In this document: positions 8,201-16,813 of the stretch, piece by piece | How positions within the stretch are numbered: the first letter of the stretch is position 1 | Layout of the letters: the number at the start of each line of letters is the position of its first letter | Assembly (NCBI RefSeq): GCF_031348265.1 | Contig: NZ_CP133771.1 | Location: 4,402,001-4,466,000 of the forward strand | Direction of reading: 5' to 3' | Length of the DNA: 64,000 nt | Origin: Streptomyces collinus | Lineage (GTDB): Bacteria > Actinomycetota > Actinomycetes > Streptomycetales > Streptomycetaceae | The notes under the pieces: generated by a model | Databases searched by the model: none | The model's input: the letters and a program-made list of their open reading frames with translations, nothing else | Told to the model about the DNA's origin: nothing | Program-made: the position numbers and the translations under genes

Positions 8201-9703
8201 TCAGAGCGAACCACCCGTGGCGCCCGGCTTTCCCCACTCGACCGGTGGCCCGTCGAACTGGGCGGTCACCTGCCGTCGGGGGCGAGCGGCTGGGCCGAGA
8301 ACGAAGACGTCCTCGGCGCCGTCGAGCACCCCGCCGGAAGGATCGTCGTCACCGGCCCGGCGCACCGGATCCCGGTCCGGCAGGAAGATGTCACGCACGA
8401 CCATCACGCACAGATACAGCGTCCCCAGCAGATGCAGGGCGATGGCCCAGTGGTACCCGTCGGTGGGCAGCCCCTTGTGAGCGTCTCCGCTGGTCGTGTA
8501 GGCGAGGTACAGCCAGATCCCCAGGAAGTACGCCACCTCGCAGGTCTGCCAGATCAGGTAGTCCCGCCACTTCGGCCGGGCGAGGGCGGCCAGCGGCACC
8601 AGCCACAGGACGTACTGCGGCGAGTAGACCTTGTTGGTGAGGATGAACGCCGCGACGATCAGGAACGCGAGCTGGGCGAACCGCGGGCGGCGCGGGGCGG
8701 TCAGTGCGAGCGCCGCGACAGCCGCGCAGGACGCCAGCATCAGCAGCGTGGCCAGAGTGTTGACCGTGTCGGTGCTGAGCGGGTCGTCCGAGTTCTGGGC
8801 CATGATCAGCCAGAAGGAGCCGAAGTCGACGCCCCGTTCCTGGCTGAAGGTGTAGAACTTCGACCAGCCCTCGAACGCGAAGAGCATCACCGGCCCGTTC
8901 ACGACGACCCAGGCAGCAGCCGCGCCGCCCAGAGCCGTCCCGAACGCACGCCACCTTCCCGCACGCCAGCACAGCACCATCAGTGGCCCGAGGAGCAGGA
9001 ACGGGTAGAGCTTGGCGGCCGTGGCGAGCCCCAGCAGCACGCCGAAGGCGAGAGAGCGGCCACGTGACCACATGAGCATCGCCGCGGCCGTCAGAGCGAC
9101 CGCGAGCAGGTCCCAGTTGATGGTCGCCGTCAGCGCGGCAGCGGGCGCCAGGGCGACCAGCAGACCGTCCCAGGGCCGCCGGGCGTGGGTACGCGTCACG
9201 CAGACGGCGATGACCGCCGCACACACCATGAGCATTCCGGCGTTGACCATCCAGTACCACTGCTCCTGGTACTGGATGGTGCCGCTGCCGGGCGTGAGCC
9301 AGGAGGCGACCTCCATGAAGACACCGGTGAGCACCGGGTACTCCAGGTACTGCATGTCGCCGGGGAGCCTGTCGAAGTACGGCACGAGCCCGTCGGCGAA
9401 GCCGCGTCCCTGGTAGAGGTGCGGGATGTCCGAGTAGCACGCATGCGTGTACTGGGAGCTGGCGCCGAAGAACCAGGCGCCGTTGTAGCAGGGTGCCTTC
9501 TGGACCAGTCCGAGGGCGAACATGCCGATCGCCACCAACGCGATCACCCGGACGGGAGTCCACCAGGACGCACCGAGCAGGGCTCGCCGCCCAAGCGGGC
9601 CGCCGATCAGCTCACTGCCGGCCGCGGCGACCTCGTCCTCCTTGGTCGGCCGCACCGGGTCCGGCTCATGGACGCTCGCTTGCGTCGATTCTGCACTGGG
9701 CAT
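8201..9703 (-). CDS. GT87/DUF2029-type polyprenol-dependent membrane glycosyltransferase
   Basis: About 500 residues with some ten or more membrane helices, typical of actinobacterial alpha-mannosyltransferases that use polyprenyl-phosphate-mannose outside the membrane. The first extracellular loop has YPVLTGVFMEVASWL and the middle has ATINWDLLAVAL and GLATAAKLYPFLLLGPLM, matching that family as I know it. A frame open to 9790 would begin inside a parS palindrome (MFHVKQ) and is rejected. ATG 9703 follows GCAGGA, and ATG 9712 is an alternative. Likely works on cell-envelope glycans or glycoproteins. The acceptor is unknown. Confidence 0.8.
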   Translation of the reverse strand: MPSAESTQASVHEPDPVRPTKEDEVAAAGSELIGGPLGRRALLGASWWTPVRVIALVAIGMFALGLVQKAPCYNGAWFFGASSQYTHACYSDIPHLYQGRGFADGLVPYFDRLPGDMQYLEYPVLTGVFMEVASWLTPGSGTIQYQEQWYWMVNAGMLMVCAAVIAVCVTRTHARRPWDGLLVALAPAAALTATINWDLLAVALTAAAMLMWSRGRSLAFGVLLGLATAAKLYPFLLLGPLMVLCWRAGRWRAFGTALGGAAAAWVVVNGPVMLFAFEGWSKFYTFSQERGVDFGSFWLIMAQNSDDPLSTDTVNTLATLLMLASCAAVAALALTAPRRPRFAQLAFLIVAAFILTNKVYSPQYVLWLVPLAALARPKWRDYLIWQTCEVAYFLGIWLYLAYTTSGDAHKGLPTDGYHWAIALHLLGTLYLCVMVVRDIFLPDRDPVRRAGDDDPSGGVLDGAEDVFVLGPAARPRRQVTAQFDGPPVEWGKPGATGGSL

Positions 9704-9740
9704 GCCGCACATCCTGCCGTACGTGCCTGGGAAAACGCCG

Positions 9741-9773
9741 AGGGCCGCCGTACCCGAGTGGGACGGCGGCCCT
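9741..9773 (-). terminator. Terminator after the PBP gene
   Basis: AGGGCCGCCGT pairs with ACGGCGGCCCT around an 11-base loop, downstream of the PBP gene on the minus strand. Confidence 0.7.
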
Positions 9774-9774
9774 T

Positions 9775-9788
9775 GTTTCACGTGAAAC
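9775..9788. other. parS: parS site (perfect)
   Basis: Exact palindrome, 22 bp from the next one (start to start), between the PBP gene and the glycosyltransferase gene. Confidence 0.93.
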
Positions 9789-9796
9789 ACCCTCGC

Positions 9797-9810
9797 GTTT
9801 CACGTGAAAC
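9797..9810. other. parS: parS site (perfect)
   Basis: Exact palindrome, second of the close pair downstream of the PBP gene. Confidence 0.93.
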
Positions 9811-9839
9811 ACCCAAGCCGGGCGATCTGTCGACGGCGA

Positions 9840-12494
9840 CTATCCCTCGGGGCCTCCGAAGATGCCTCCGTTGCCGTTGCCTCTGGTGTTGCCGCCATCC
9901 AGGTTCGTATCGGTTGGCGTGGGCTCGGGGGAAGTCCCTCCGTCCGTGCCTCCGTTGCCTGTGCCGCCGTTCTGCGCGCCACCGTCGTCCTCACAACCGA
10001 AGAACCCGCAGGTGTCACTCGGCGACGGCGACGGGGTCGTGCTCTCCGTGGGCGTGGGGCTCGGCGACTCGGTCACGGTCTCGCTGGGCTCCGCGCTGGG
10101 CGTCGGAGTCGGTGACGGGGCACCCACCTCGTTCTGGATCTCGCCGATCTTTTCGGGTTCCGGGAATCCGAGGTCCGGCTTGCCCTTCAGCGCGGCCTTC
10201 ATGTACTCGGTCCACACCAGCGTGGGGACGTCACCACCGTGGATGGACTTCTCACCGGCCGTGCCGTTCATGGAGAGCAGCTTGGCGCTCTTGGGGTCCT
10301 CGCGGAACATCGCGACCGAGGTCGACAGCTGCTGGGTGTAGCCGACGAACCAAGCCGACTTGTTCTCGTCGGTGGTACCGGTCTTGCCGGCCGCCGTACG
10401 GCCCAGGGGGAGCGCCTTTGTGCCCGTACCGTTCTGGATGACGTTTTCCAGAGTGTTCGTGACATTGTTGGCCACGTTCTCGGGCATCGCCCGCGTGACC
10501 CTCGGCTTCTTGAAGCCTTCGATTTCCTCACCGTTGAACTTGACGCTGGTCACCGAGTACGGGGCGGCCTGCTTGCCCGCTGCGGCGAACGTCGCGTAAG
10601 CGTCTGCCATACGGATCGCACTGGGAGTCGACGTACCGAGCGCGAACGACGCGTTGAGCTCGGCGAAGCTGGCGTCCAGGATGCCGGCCTTCTCGGCCAC
10701 GTCGGCCACGTTCTTCATCCCCACGTCCATGCCGAGCTGCACGAACGGCGTGTTCACGGACTGCTCCATCGCCTTGCGCAAGGAGATGTAGCCCCAGGGG
10801 TAGTCACTCTCGTTCTCCTGGAAGAACGGCGTGTTGTCCTTCTTCAGGACGTAGGTTCCGTCGTTCTTCCTGACCTTGAGATGGTCGTTGCCGTTGTACT
10901 TGCTCAGCGGCGAGACCCCGACTCCGTCGCTCTTGTACGTGCCGTGCTCCATAGCCGCCGCGAGCACGAACGGCTTCCACGTCGAACCGACGGGGACACC
11001 CGACGTGTCCGCGTTGTTGTTGAAGTGGCCGTTCTCGTACCCGGCGCCGCCGTAGAGCGCGACGATCGCGCCGTCGTTGGGCTTCACCGACGCCGCACCG
11101 AACTGGACGTGCTTGTCCAGCTCGCGGTTCTCCGGGTCGAGCTTCTCCTTCTCGACCTTCTTGACGGCCTTCGCCAGCGCCTCGACGTTGGCCTTCTTGA
11201 AGGTCGTCTTGATTTGGTAGCCGCCCTGGTCGAACTGCTTCTCGGAGATGTTGGAGTGGCTCAGGACATACTTCTTGGCCGTGTCCGCGAGGTACCCGAT
11301 CTGGCCGGTCATGCCCTTGGACGCCTTGCGGCCCTGGAGCTTGGGGAAGTTCTTGATCGCGTCCTGATACTGCTGGTCCGTGATCCTCTTGTCGTTGTGC
11401 ATCTGCTCGAGGATCCAGCTCCAACGGGCCTTGGCACGCTTGGTGTTGGCCTGCCTGGTCGCCGAGGTGTCGATGCCTTCGTTGCCCGCCGGGTCGTAGT
11501 AGGTCGGGCCCTTGAGCAGAGCGGCGAGGAAGGCACACTCGTTCGGCTTGAGGTCCTTCGCTTCCTTGCCGAAGTAGGTCTGCGCGGCGGCCTGGATGCC
11601 GTAGGCGCCGCGGCCGTAGTACGAGGTGTTGAGGTAGCCCTGGAGGATCTCGCCCTTGGAGAGCTTGGTGCCCACCTTGATCGAGATGAACATCTCCTTG
11701 AACTTACGGGAGATCGACTGTTCCTGGCTCAGGTAGGTGTTCTTGACGAACTGCTGGGTGATCGTCGAACCACCCTGCGTGTCACCGCCCCGCGCCATGT
11801 TCGCCACGGCCCGGGCGATACCCATGGGGTCGACGCCCCTGTCCTGGTAGAAGGTCTTGTTCTCGGCCGAGATCACCGCCCACTGCATGGCCTTGGGGAT
11901 CCGGTCGATCGTGACGTTCTGCCGGTTCTGACCGCTGCCCGCCGCGACCATCTGGCTGCCGTCGGCCCAGTAGTAGACGTTGTTCTGCGACAGTGCCGCC
12001 GCGTTCTCCTCGTTGGGGACGCCCACCATGGCGTAGCCGATGCCCGCCACGGCCACCAGGCTGCCGAAGAAGCCGATACACAGACCGGAGACGAGCTTCC
12101 AGGACGGCATCCAGCGCTGCCAGCCGTACTTGCCGGCGCGCGGATAGTCGATCATCCGCTTCTTGTCGGGAACGGCGGCGACGCGTCCTCTGCCTCGGCC
12201 GGGCCCGTCCGGGCCGCCAGGACCGGCACGCCGGCCACCTCGGGTCGGTTCGGCCGCTCTCCGGCGGCCGCCACCCGTACTTCTCTGCGCCGCACGCCGG
12301 GCCTCGGCACGGCCGCCGTACTGACGCTCCTCACCCCCCGAGTCGTAGGAGTCCGACCCATAGGAGTCGGACGGAGACCCGGTGGCGCCTCGCGGTGCCG
12401 CACGGCGGCCGGAGGCCGAGCCGGACTGGCCGCGTCGGGCCGCGGCACGTCCGCCTCCCTGCGGCTGCGGCGGTTTGCGACGGTGCTCGCTCAT
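9840..12494 (-). CDS. Class A penicillin-binding protein (transglycosylase/transpeptidase)
   Basis: 884 residues. A charged, disordered cytoplasmic head (about 1-125) precedes one membrane anchor (LVSGLCIGFFGSLVAVAGIGYAMVG). The GT51 domain polymerises lipid II: SAENKTFYQDRGVDP with its catalytic Glu near 210, GGSTITQQFVKN, and KGEILQGYLNTSYYGRGAYG. The transpeptidase has VGSTWKPF (SxxK, about 503), EQSVNTPF (SxN) and AGKTGTTDEN (KTG, about 702). All catalytic motifs are intact. A Thr/Pro/Ser linker and a Gly/Asn tail ending GNGNGGIFGGPEG follow. Start at ATG 12494 after GAGGAG. The tail closely resembles that of PknB at 63 kb. Confidence 0.95.
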   Translation of the reverse strand: MSEHRRKPPQPQGGGRAAARRGQSGSASGRRAAPRGATGSPSDSYGSDSYDSGGEERQYGGRAEARRAAQRSTGGGRRRAAEPTRGGRRAGPGGPDGPGRGRGRVAAVPDKKRMIDYPRAGKYGWQRWMPSWKLVSGLCIGFFGSLVAVAGIGYAMVGVPNEENAAALSQNNVYYWADGSQMVAAGSGQNRQNVTIDRIPKAMQWAVISAENKTFYQDRGVDPMGIARAVANMARGGDTQGGSTITQQFVKNTYLSQEQSISRKFKEMFISIKVGTKLSKGEILQGYLNTSYYGRGAYGIQAAAQTYFGKEAKDLKPNECAFLAALLKGPTYYDPAGNEGIDTSATRQANTKRAKARWSWILEQMHNDKRITDQQYQDAIKNFPKLQGRKASKGMTGQIGYLADTAKKYVLSHSNISEKQFDQGGYQIKTTFKKANVEALAKAVKKVEKEKLDPENRELDKHVQFGAASVKPNDGAIVALYGGAGYENGHFNNNADTSGVPVGSTWKPFVLAAAMEHGTYKSDGVGVSPLSKYNGNDHLKVRKNDGTYVLKKDNTPFFQENESDYPWGYISLRKAMEQSVNTPFVQLGMDVGMKNVADVAEKAGILDASFAELNASFALGTSTPSAIRMADAYATFAAAGKQAAPYSVTSVKFNGEEIEGFKKPRVTRAMPENVANNVTNTLENVIQNGTGTKALPLGRTAAGKTGTTDENKSAWFVGYTQQLSTSVAMFREDPKSAKLLSMNGTAGEKSIHGGDVPTLVWTEYMKAALKGKPDLGFPEPEKIGEIQNEVGAPSPTPTPSAEPSETVTESPSPTPTESTTPSPSPSDTCGFFGCEDDGGAQNGGTGNGGTDGGTSPEPTPTDTNLDGGNTRGNGNGGIFGGPEG

Positions 12495-12779
12495 CGAACG
12501 ACTACTCCTCGGGCAGGCGCACCCTTGCGCGCCTGGAAACGGCGGCTGGTTTCCGGTCCCCCCGAAGTACGGATGCGGTCGGCTCCGCATTCATCGGTCC
12601 CGCATGCACCCGTACTACACCGCAGACGACGACGCTCTCAGGCGTCACTCGGTTCCCGGTGATGTGCATGGCGCACAGACTACGCACCGCCAAAACCTGC
12701 CGAGCCCCGAAGTTCACCTCAAATCGGGCAACTCGTATCCGATGAATCGGTGATGTGACCCCGTTCACCCGACCCCCTC
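12495..12779. other. Intergenic region between PBP and PadR genes
   Basis: About 400 bases separate these divergent genes in total. Up to 12779 I see only the PBP ribosome binding site and no convincing small gene or repeat. The promoter and repeats next to the PadR gene are listed separately. Confidence 0.5.
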
Positions 12780-12808
12780 TTGTCGCATCCGGAAGGCCGT
12801 TCTATCGT
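12780..12808 (+). promoter_or_regulatory. Candidate promoter of the PadR-family gene
   Basis: TTGTCG (12780-12785), 17-base spacer, TATCGT (12803-12808). Transcription should start within the inverted repeat just downstream, so a bound repressor would block it. Confidence 0.5.
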
Positions 12809-12810
12809 CG

Positions 12811-12875
12811 TGATGTATCGAGCCGATACATCAGCGCGACACATCGGCCCGACACATCGGACTGATACATGCGTG
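12811..12875. promoter_or_regulatory. PadR operator: perfect dyad plus four 13-bp tandem repeats
   Basis: TGATGTATCG (12811-12820) and CGATACATCA (12824-12833) form a perfect inverted repeat with a 3-base spacer. The right arm is also unit one of four consecutive 13-bp units starting at 12824, 12837, 12850 and 12863, each with the core YGAYACAT. PadR proteins are known to bind ATGT/ACAT dyads, and the array ends just before the ribosome binding site, so self-repression is likely (inference). Confidence 0.7.
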
Positions 12876-12896
12876 CCGCGGCGAGAGGAGGCGACG

Positions 12897-13580
12897 ATGA
12901 GCCGGCGTTCCGGGATCCTCGAGTTCGCCGTACTCGGCCTGCTCCGCGAATCTCCGATGCACGGCTATGAGCTGCGTAAACGGCTCAACACATCGCTGGG
13001 CGTGTTCCGTGCGTTCAGCTACGGGACGCTCTACCCCTGCCTCAAGACGCTGGTCGCCAACGGCTGGTTGATCGAGGAAACGGGGAACACCACCGAGGAC
13101 GCCCTCGCCGCCCCCCTCACCGGCCGCCGCGCCAAGATCGTCTACCGATTGACGGCGGAGGGTAAGGAGCACTTCGAGCAGCTGCTGTCGCAGACCGGGC
13201 CCGACGCGTACGAGGACGAAACCTTCGCAGCCCGTTTCGCCTTCTTCGGGCAAACCTCACGCGATGTCCGCATGCGCGTACTGGAGGGCCGCCGCAGCCG
13301 GCTGGAGGAACGCCTCGAGAAGATGAGCGCTTCCCTGGCCCGCACCCGGGAGCGCCTCGACGACTACACGCTCGAGCTCCAGCGCCACGGGATGGAGTCC
13401 GTGGAGCGCGAGGTGCGCTGGCTGAACGAGCTCATCGAGAGCGAGCGGGCGGGGCGGGACCTCAAGGGTCCGGCCACCGGGGAGCCCGCTTCGCGTGACA
13501 CCACATCTGGAGCGTCGGGCGACCTGCCCCGGCCGGGGGGCGACCCCAGGCCGGATTCGCCCGACGACACCGCCACGTGA
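12897..13580 (+). CDS. PadR-family transcriptional regulator
   Basis: 227 residues. The N-terminal winged helix is clear: [20 protein letters not shown], then [18 protein letters not shown] and [14 protein letters not shown] coiled dimerisation region (residues 115-185, [20 protein letters not shown]) is followed by a disordered Pro/Asp tail. ATG 12897 follows GAGAGGAGG. An in-frame extension to 12780 would read through the operator and is rejected. Its stop overlaps a GTG just before the inositol-phosphate synthase gene, so the two may be co-transcribed. Targets beyond itself are unknown. Confidence 0.88.
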   Translation: MSRRSGILEFAVLGLLRESPMHGYELRKRLNTSLGVFRAFSYGTLYPCLKTLVANGWLIEETGNTTEDALAAPLTGRRAKIVYRLTAEGKEHFEQLLSQTGPDAYEDETFAARFAFFGQTSRDVRMRVLEGRRSRLEERLEKMSASLARTRERLDDYTLELQRHGMESVEREVRWLNELIESERAGRDLKGPATGEPASRDTTSGASGDLPRPGGDPRPDSPDDTAT

Positions 13581-13624
13581 GAGCCCACTCAGGGCCTCAC
13601 TCGTACACACAGGGAGCAACCGGA

Positions 13625-14707
13625 ATGGGTTCGGTTCGCGTAGCCATCGTCGGTGTGGGCAACTGCGCCGCATCGCTGGTACAGGGAGTCGAGTACTACA
13701 AGGACGCCGACCCGGCGTCCAAGGTGCCGGGCCTGATGCACGTCCAGTTCGGCGACTACCACGTCAGCGACGTCGAGTTCGTCGCCGCCTTCGACGTGGA
13801 CGCCAAGAAGGTCGGCCTCGACCTGGCGGACGCCATCGGCGCCTCCGAGAACAACACCATCAAGATCTGCGACGTGCCCAGCACCGGTGTGACGGTCCAG
13901 CGCGGCCACACCCTCGACGGCCTCGGCAAGTACTACCGCGAGACCATCGAGGAGGCCGCCGAGGAGCCGGTCGACGTCGTCCAGGTCCTCAAGGACCAGC
14001 AGGTCGACGTCCTCGTCTGCTACCTGCCCGTCGGCTCCGAGGACGCGGCGAAGTTCTACGCCCAGTGCGCCATCGACGCCAAGGTCGCCTTCGTCAACGC
14101 CCTTCCGGTCTTCATCGCCGGCACCAAGGAGTGGGCGGACAAGTTCACCGAGGCGGGCGTCCCGATCGTCGGTGACGACATCAAGTCCCAGGTGGGCGCC
14201 ACCATCACGCACCGCGTGATGGCGAAGCTGTTCGAGGACCGGGGCGTCGTCCTGGACCGCACGATGCAGCTGAACGTCGGCGGCAACATGGACTTCAAGA
14301 ACATGCTCGAGCGCGACCGCCTCGAGTCGAAGAAGATCTCCAAGACGCAGGCCGTCACCTCCCAGATCCGCGACCGCGAGCTGGGCGAGGGCAACGTCCA
14401 CATCGGCCCGTCCGACTACGTCGCCTGGCTGGACGACCGCAAGTGGGCCTACGTCCGCCTCGAGGGCCGCGCGTTCGGTGACGTCCCGCTGAACCTGGAG
14501 TACAAGCTCGAGGTCTGGGACTCCCCGAACTCCGCCGGCGTCATCATCGACGCCCTGCGCGCCGCGAAGATCGCCAAGGACCGCGGCATCGGCGGCCCGA
14601 TCCTGTCGGCGTCGAGCTACTTCATGAAGTCCCCGCCCGTGCAGTACTTCGACGACGAGGCCCGCGAGAACGTCGAGAAGTTCATCAAGGGTGAGGTCGA
14701 GCGCTGA
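13625..14707 (+). CDS. Inositol-3-phosphate synthase (actinobacterial type)
   Basis: 360 residues. Converts glucose 6-phosphate to myo-inositol 3-phosphate with NAD, feeding phosphatidylinositol and mycothiol synthesis. The NAD site is [16 protein letters not shown] at residues 5-20. [12 protein letters not shown] and [12 protein letters not shown] are conserved family blocks, and the protein ends [14 protein letters not shown] 13625 follows AGGGAGCAACCGG. Mycothiol buffers redox state alongside the thioredoxin genes at 27 kb, though no link is shown here. A very strong hairpin follows. Confidence 0.95.
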   Translation: MGSVRVAIVGVGNCAASLVQGVEYYKDADPASKVPGLMHVQFGDYHVSDVEFVAAFDVDAKKVGLDLADAIGASENNTIKICDVPSTGVTVQRGHTLDGLGKYYRETIEEAAEEPVDVVQVLKDQQVDVLVCYLPVGSEDAAKFYAQCAIDAKVAFVNALPVFIAGTKEWADKFTEAGVPIVGDDIKSQVGATITHRVMAKLFEDRGVVLDRTMQLNVGGNMDFKNMLERDRLESKKISKTQAVTSQIRDRELGEGNVHIGPSDYVAWLDDRKWAYVRLEGRAFGDVPLNLEYKLEVWDSPNSAGVIIDALRAAKIAKDRGIGGPILSASSYFMKSPPVQYFDDEARENVEKFIKGEVER

Positions 14708-14740
14708 CGCGCCGCAACCAGTCGCTCCTGCCAGGGCTGT

Positions 14741-14774
14741 GAGGGTCCCCGGGTCGTACGACCCGGGGACCCTC
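14741..14774 (+). terminator. Strong terminator after inositol-phosphate synthase
   Basis: A 34-bp uninterrupted palindrome (GAGGGTCCCCGGGTCGT and its complement). Confidence 0.8.
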
Positions 14775-14796
14775 CCCGTATGTGAGGCTGTGCCGC

Positions 14797-16059
14797 ATGG
14801 CCGTCGTCCGTGACCTGCGCGTCCTTCTGCGCTTCCAGGGCTTCCGGCGCCTGCTCGCCGTACGCCTGCTCTCCCAGGGTGCCGACGGTGTCTACCAGGT
14901 CGCGCTCGCCGCGTACGTGGTCTTCTCGCCGGAGAAGCAGACCTCGGCGGCCGCGGTCGCCTCCGCGATGGCGGTGCTCCTGCTCCCGTACTCCCTCGTC
15001 GGCCCCTTCGCCGGTGTCCTGCTGGACCGTTGGCGGCGCCGCCAGGTCCTGCTCTTCGGCAGCCTGTTGCGCGCCCTCCTGGCCTCCGCGACCGCCCTGC
15101 TGATCCTCAGCCCGGCTCCGGACTGGCTCTTCTACGTCTCGGCTCTGTGCGTCACCGCGGTCAACCGCTTCGTCCTGTCGGGCCTGTCCGCCGCCCTGCC
15201 GCGCGTGGTCGACGCCGACCGCCTGGTCATCGCCAACTCCCTCTCCCCGACGGCCGGAACACTGGCGGCGACCGCGGGCGGCGGCCTTGCCTTCGTCGTG
15301 CGCCTGGTGGTGGCGGACTCGGACGCCGCTGTCGTGCTCGTGGGAGCGGGGCTGTATCTGTGTGCCGCCCTGGCGTCGCTGGGCATGGCGCGGGAACTCC
15401 TCGGCCCCGACCGGCCGCTGGCGCGCGAGCGGATCGGAACGGCTCTCACGGACACCGCCCGCGACCTGGCGGCGGGCGTACGCCATCTGGCCGCTCCGCA
15501 GCGCCGGGAGGCTGCCTGGGCGCTCGTGGCGATGTCGCTGATGCGGTTCTGCTACGGCGCCCTGCTGGTCATGGTGCTGATGTTGTGCCGGTACGCCCTC
15601 ACCTCGAGCACGGACGACGGACTCGCCCTGCTCGGGCTGGCGTTGGGCGTCTCCGGCGCCGGCTTCTTCGCGGCGGCCGTGGTGACGCCCTGGGCCGCGG
15701 GGCGGCTGGGGCCCGGCCGCTGGATCATCGTGTGCGCCGGGGCCGCGGCGCTGCTGGAGCCCGTTCTCGGGCTGCCCTTCGCCACAGCCCCGCTGCTGGC
15801 CGCGGCCTTCGTCCTGGGGCTGACCACTCAGGGCGCGAAGATCGCCACGGACACCATCGTCCAGTCCTCCGTCGAGGACGGCTTCCGTGGCCGGATCTTC
15901 TCGGTCTACGACGTCCTCTTCAACGTTTCCTTCGTCGGCGCGGCCGCCGTGGCCGCCCTGATGCTGCCACCGGACGGCCGATCCGTGCCCCTCGTGATCA
16001 CGATCGCCGTTACCTACGCGGCAGTAGCTGTGACTATGGCCCGGTTTGGCCGCCAGTAA
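14797..16059 (+). CDS. Major facilitator superfamily transporter
   Basis: 420 residues with about 12 hydrophobic helices. Recognisable MFS pieces are FRRLLAVRLLSQGADGVYQV at the start, the loop GVLLDRWRRRQVL after helix 2 (about residue 75), and DTIVQSSVEDGFRGRIFSVY (about 350), typical of the MFS_3-like exporter group. ATG 14797 is used. Upstream GTG and ATG codons add only a few residues. No neighbour reveals the substrate. The gene stands between a terminator and a promoter-bearing gap. Confidence 0.85.
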   Translation: MAVVRDLRVLLRFQGFRRLLAVRLLSQGADGVYQVALAAYVVFSPEKQTSAAAVASAMAVLLLPYSLVGPFAGVLLDRWRRRQVLLFGSLLRALLASATALLILSPAPDWLFYVSALCVTAVNRFVLSGLSAALPRVVDADRLVIANSLSPTAGTLAATAGGGLAFVVRLVVADSDAAVVLVGAGLYLCAALASLGMARELLGPDRPLARERIGTALTDTARDLAAGVRHLAAPQRREAAWALVAMSLMRFCYGALLVMVLMLCRYALTSSTDDGLALLGLALGVSGAGFFAAAVVTPWAAGRLGPGRWIIVCAGAAALLEPVLGLPFATAPLLAAAFVLGLTTQGAKIATDTIVQSSVEDGFRGRIFSVYDVLFNVSFVGAAAVAALMLPPDGRSVPLVITIAVTYAAVAVTMARFGRQ

Positions 16060-16182
16060 GTGTCACATCAATGACACAGAGCCATTTTCGGCTACTGCGT
16101 TGTCAGTTGGGACCGCTACCTTACGTGGGTCTTATCTCGCGACATGTTCGCGTCACACACCATGTTCTAGGGGGACCACCAA

Positions 16183-16695
16183 GTGACTACTCCGCCGCCC
16201 CAGGGCAATCCATTCGCGCAGGGCCAGCCCGCGGCTGCACCCCAGGCTCCGTTCCCGCCCCAGGGCGGTTACCCCCAGCAGCCCGGGCAGCCCGGCTTCC
16301 CGCCCCAGGGCGCCGGTCCGTACGCTCCGGTTCCCCCGCAGCCGTCCGGCCGCAAGGTCAGCTTCAAGACGATCAAGAACATCGTCATCGTCATCGCCGT
16401 GGCGGGCGTGGCCATCGGCGGCTACATAGCCAGCCGGGACGACGCCAACACGGCCGCTGTCGGCGACTGCATGCACCGCGGCAGCACCAGCGACAACAAC
16501 CCGGACCTCGAAGTCGTCGCGTGCGACAACGCCAAGGCCCAGTTCAAGGTGCTGGCCAAGATCGAGGGCTCGTACCTCACGCAGACGCTGGCCTCCAGCA
16601 AGTGCGAAGCCGAGGCCAAGGACTTCCAGTACACGTACACCGAGAGCGGTGACGGCAAGGACTTCCTGCTCTGCCTGAAGGACTACAAGAAGTAG
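16183..16695 (+). CDS. LppU/SCO3897-like membrane-anchored protein
   Basis: 170 residues. A Pro/Gln/Gly-rich cytoplasmic segment (1-55) precedes one membrane helix (NIVIVIAVAGVAIGGYIA, about 64-81). The outer domain has cysteines in GDCMHRG, VACDN, SKCEAEA and LLCLKDYKK, likely two disulphides. This matches the family named LppU/SCO3897, whose role is unknown to me. Starts at GTG 16183 after TAGGGGGACC. The gene ends in a 52-bp palindrome that contains a parS site. Confidence 0.8.
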   Translation: MTTPPPQGNPFAQGQPAAAPQAPFPPQGGYPQQPGQPGFPPQGAGPYAPVPPQPSGRKVSFKTIKNIVIVIAVAGVAIGGYIASRDDANTAAVGDCMHRGSTSDNNPDLEVVACDNAKAQFKVLAKIEGSYLTQTLASSKCEAEAKDFQYTYTESGDGKDFLLCLKDYKK

Positions 16696-16697
16696 GC

Positions 16698-16749
16698 AGA
16701 CAGACCGAGGGGCGGTGTTTCACGTGAAACACCGCCCCTCGGTCTGTCT
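16698..16749. terminator. 52-bp palindrome: terminator with parS at its centre
   Basis: A perfect palindrome centred between 16723 and 16724. Its stem starts right after the stop codon at 16695 and should terminate transcription. The central 14 bp are a parS site. Confidence 0.75.
16717..16730. other. parS: parS site (perfect, within terminator)
   Basis: Exact ParB palindrome at the apex of the 52-bp palindrome. Confidence 0.93.
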
Positions 16750-16771
16750 CCAGCTGGCCGTCTGTTTCCAG

Positions 16772-16803
16772 CGGGGTCATGTTTCACGTGAAACATGACC
16801 CCG
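16772..16803. terminator. 32-bp palindrome: terminator of cca with parS at its centre
   Basis: A perfect palindrome centred on the parS at 16781-16794, ten bases past the cca stop on the minus strand. Confidence 0.65.
16781..16794. other. parS: parS site (perfect, within terminator)
   Basis: Exact ParB palindrome, 64 bp from its neighbour at 16717. Confidence 0.93.
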
Positions 16804-16813
16804 TTTCACGGCC

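Noticed and set aside
9704-9790. Start codon MFHVKQ for the glycosyltransferase
   Set aside because: It falls in a parS palindrome (ATG plus TTTCACGTGAAA) and lies behind the PBP terminator. A later ATG has a better site.
10239-12662. 807-codon frame opposite the PBP gene
   Set aside because: Same reason. The PBP has all catalytic motifs in its own frame.
16803-16811. GTTTCACGG as a further parS
   Set aside because: Only the left half matches. The right half is absent.
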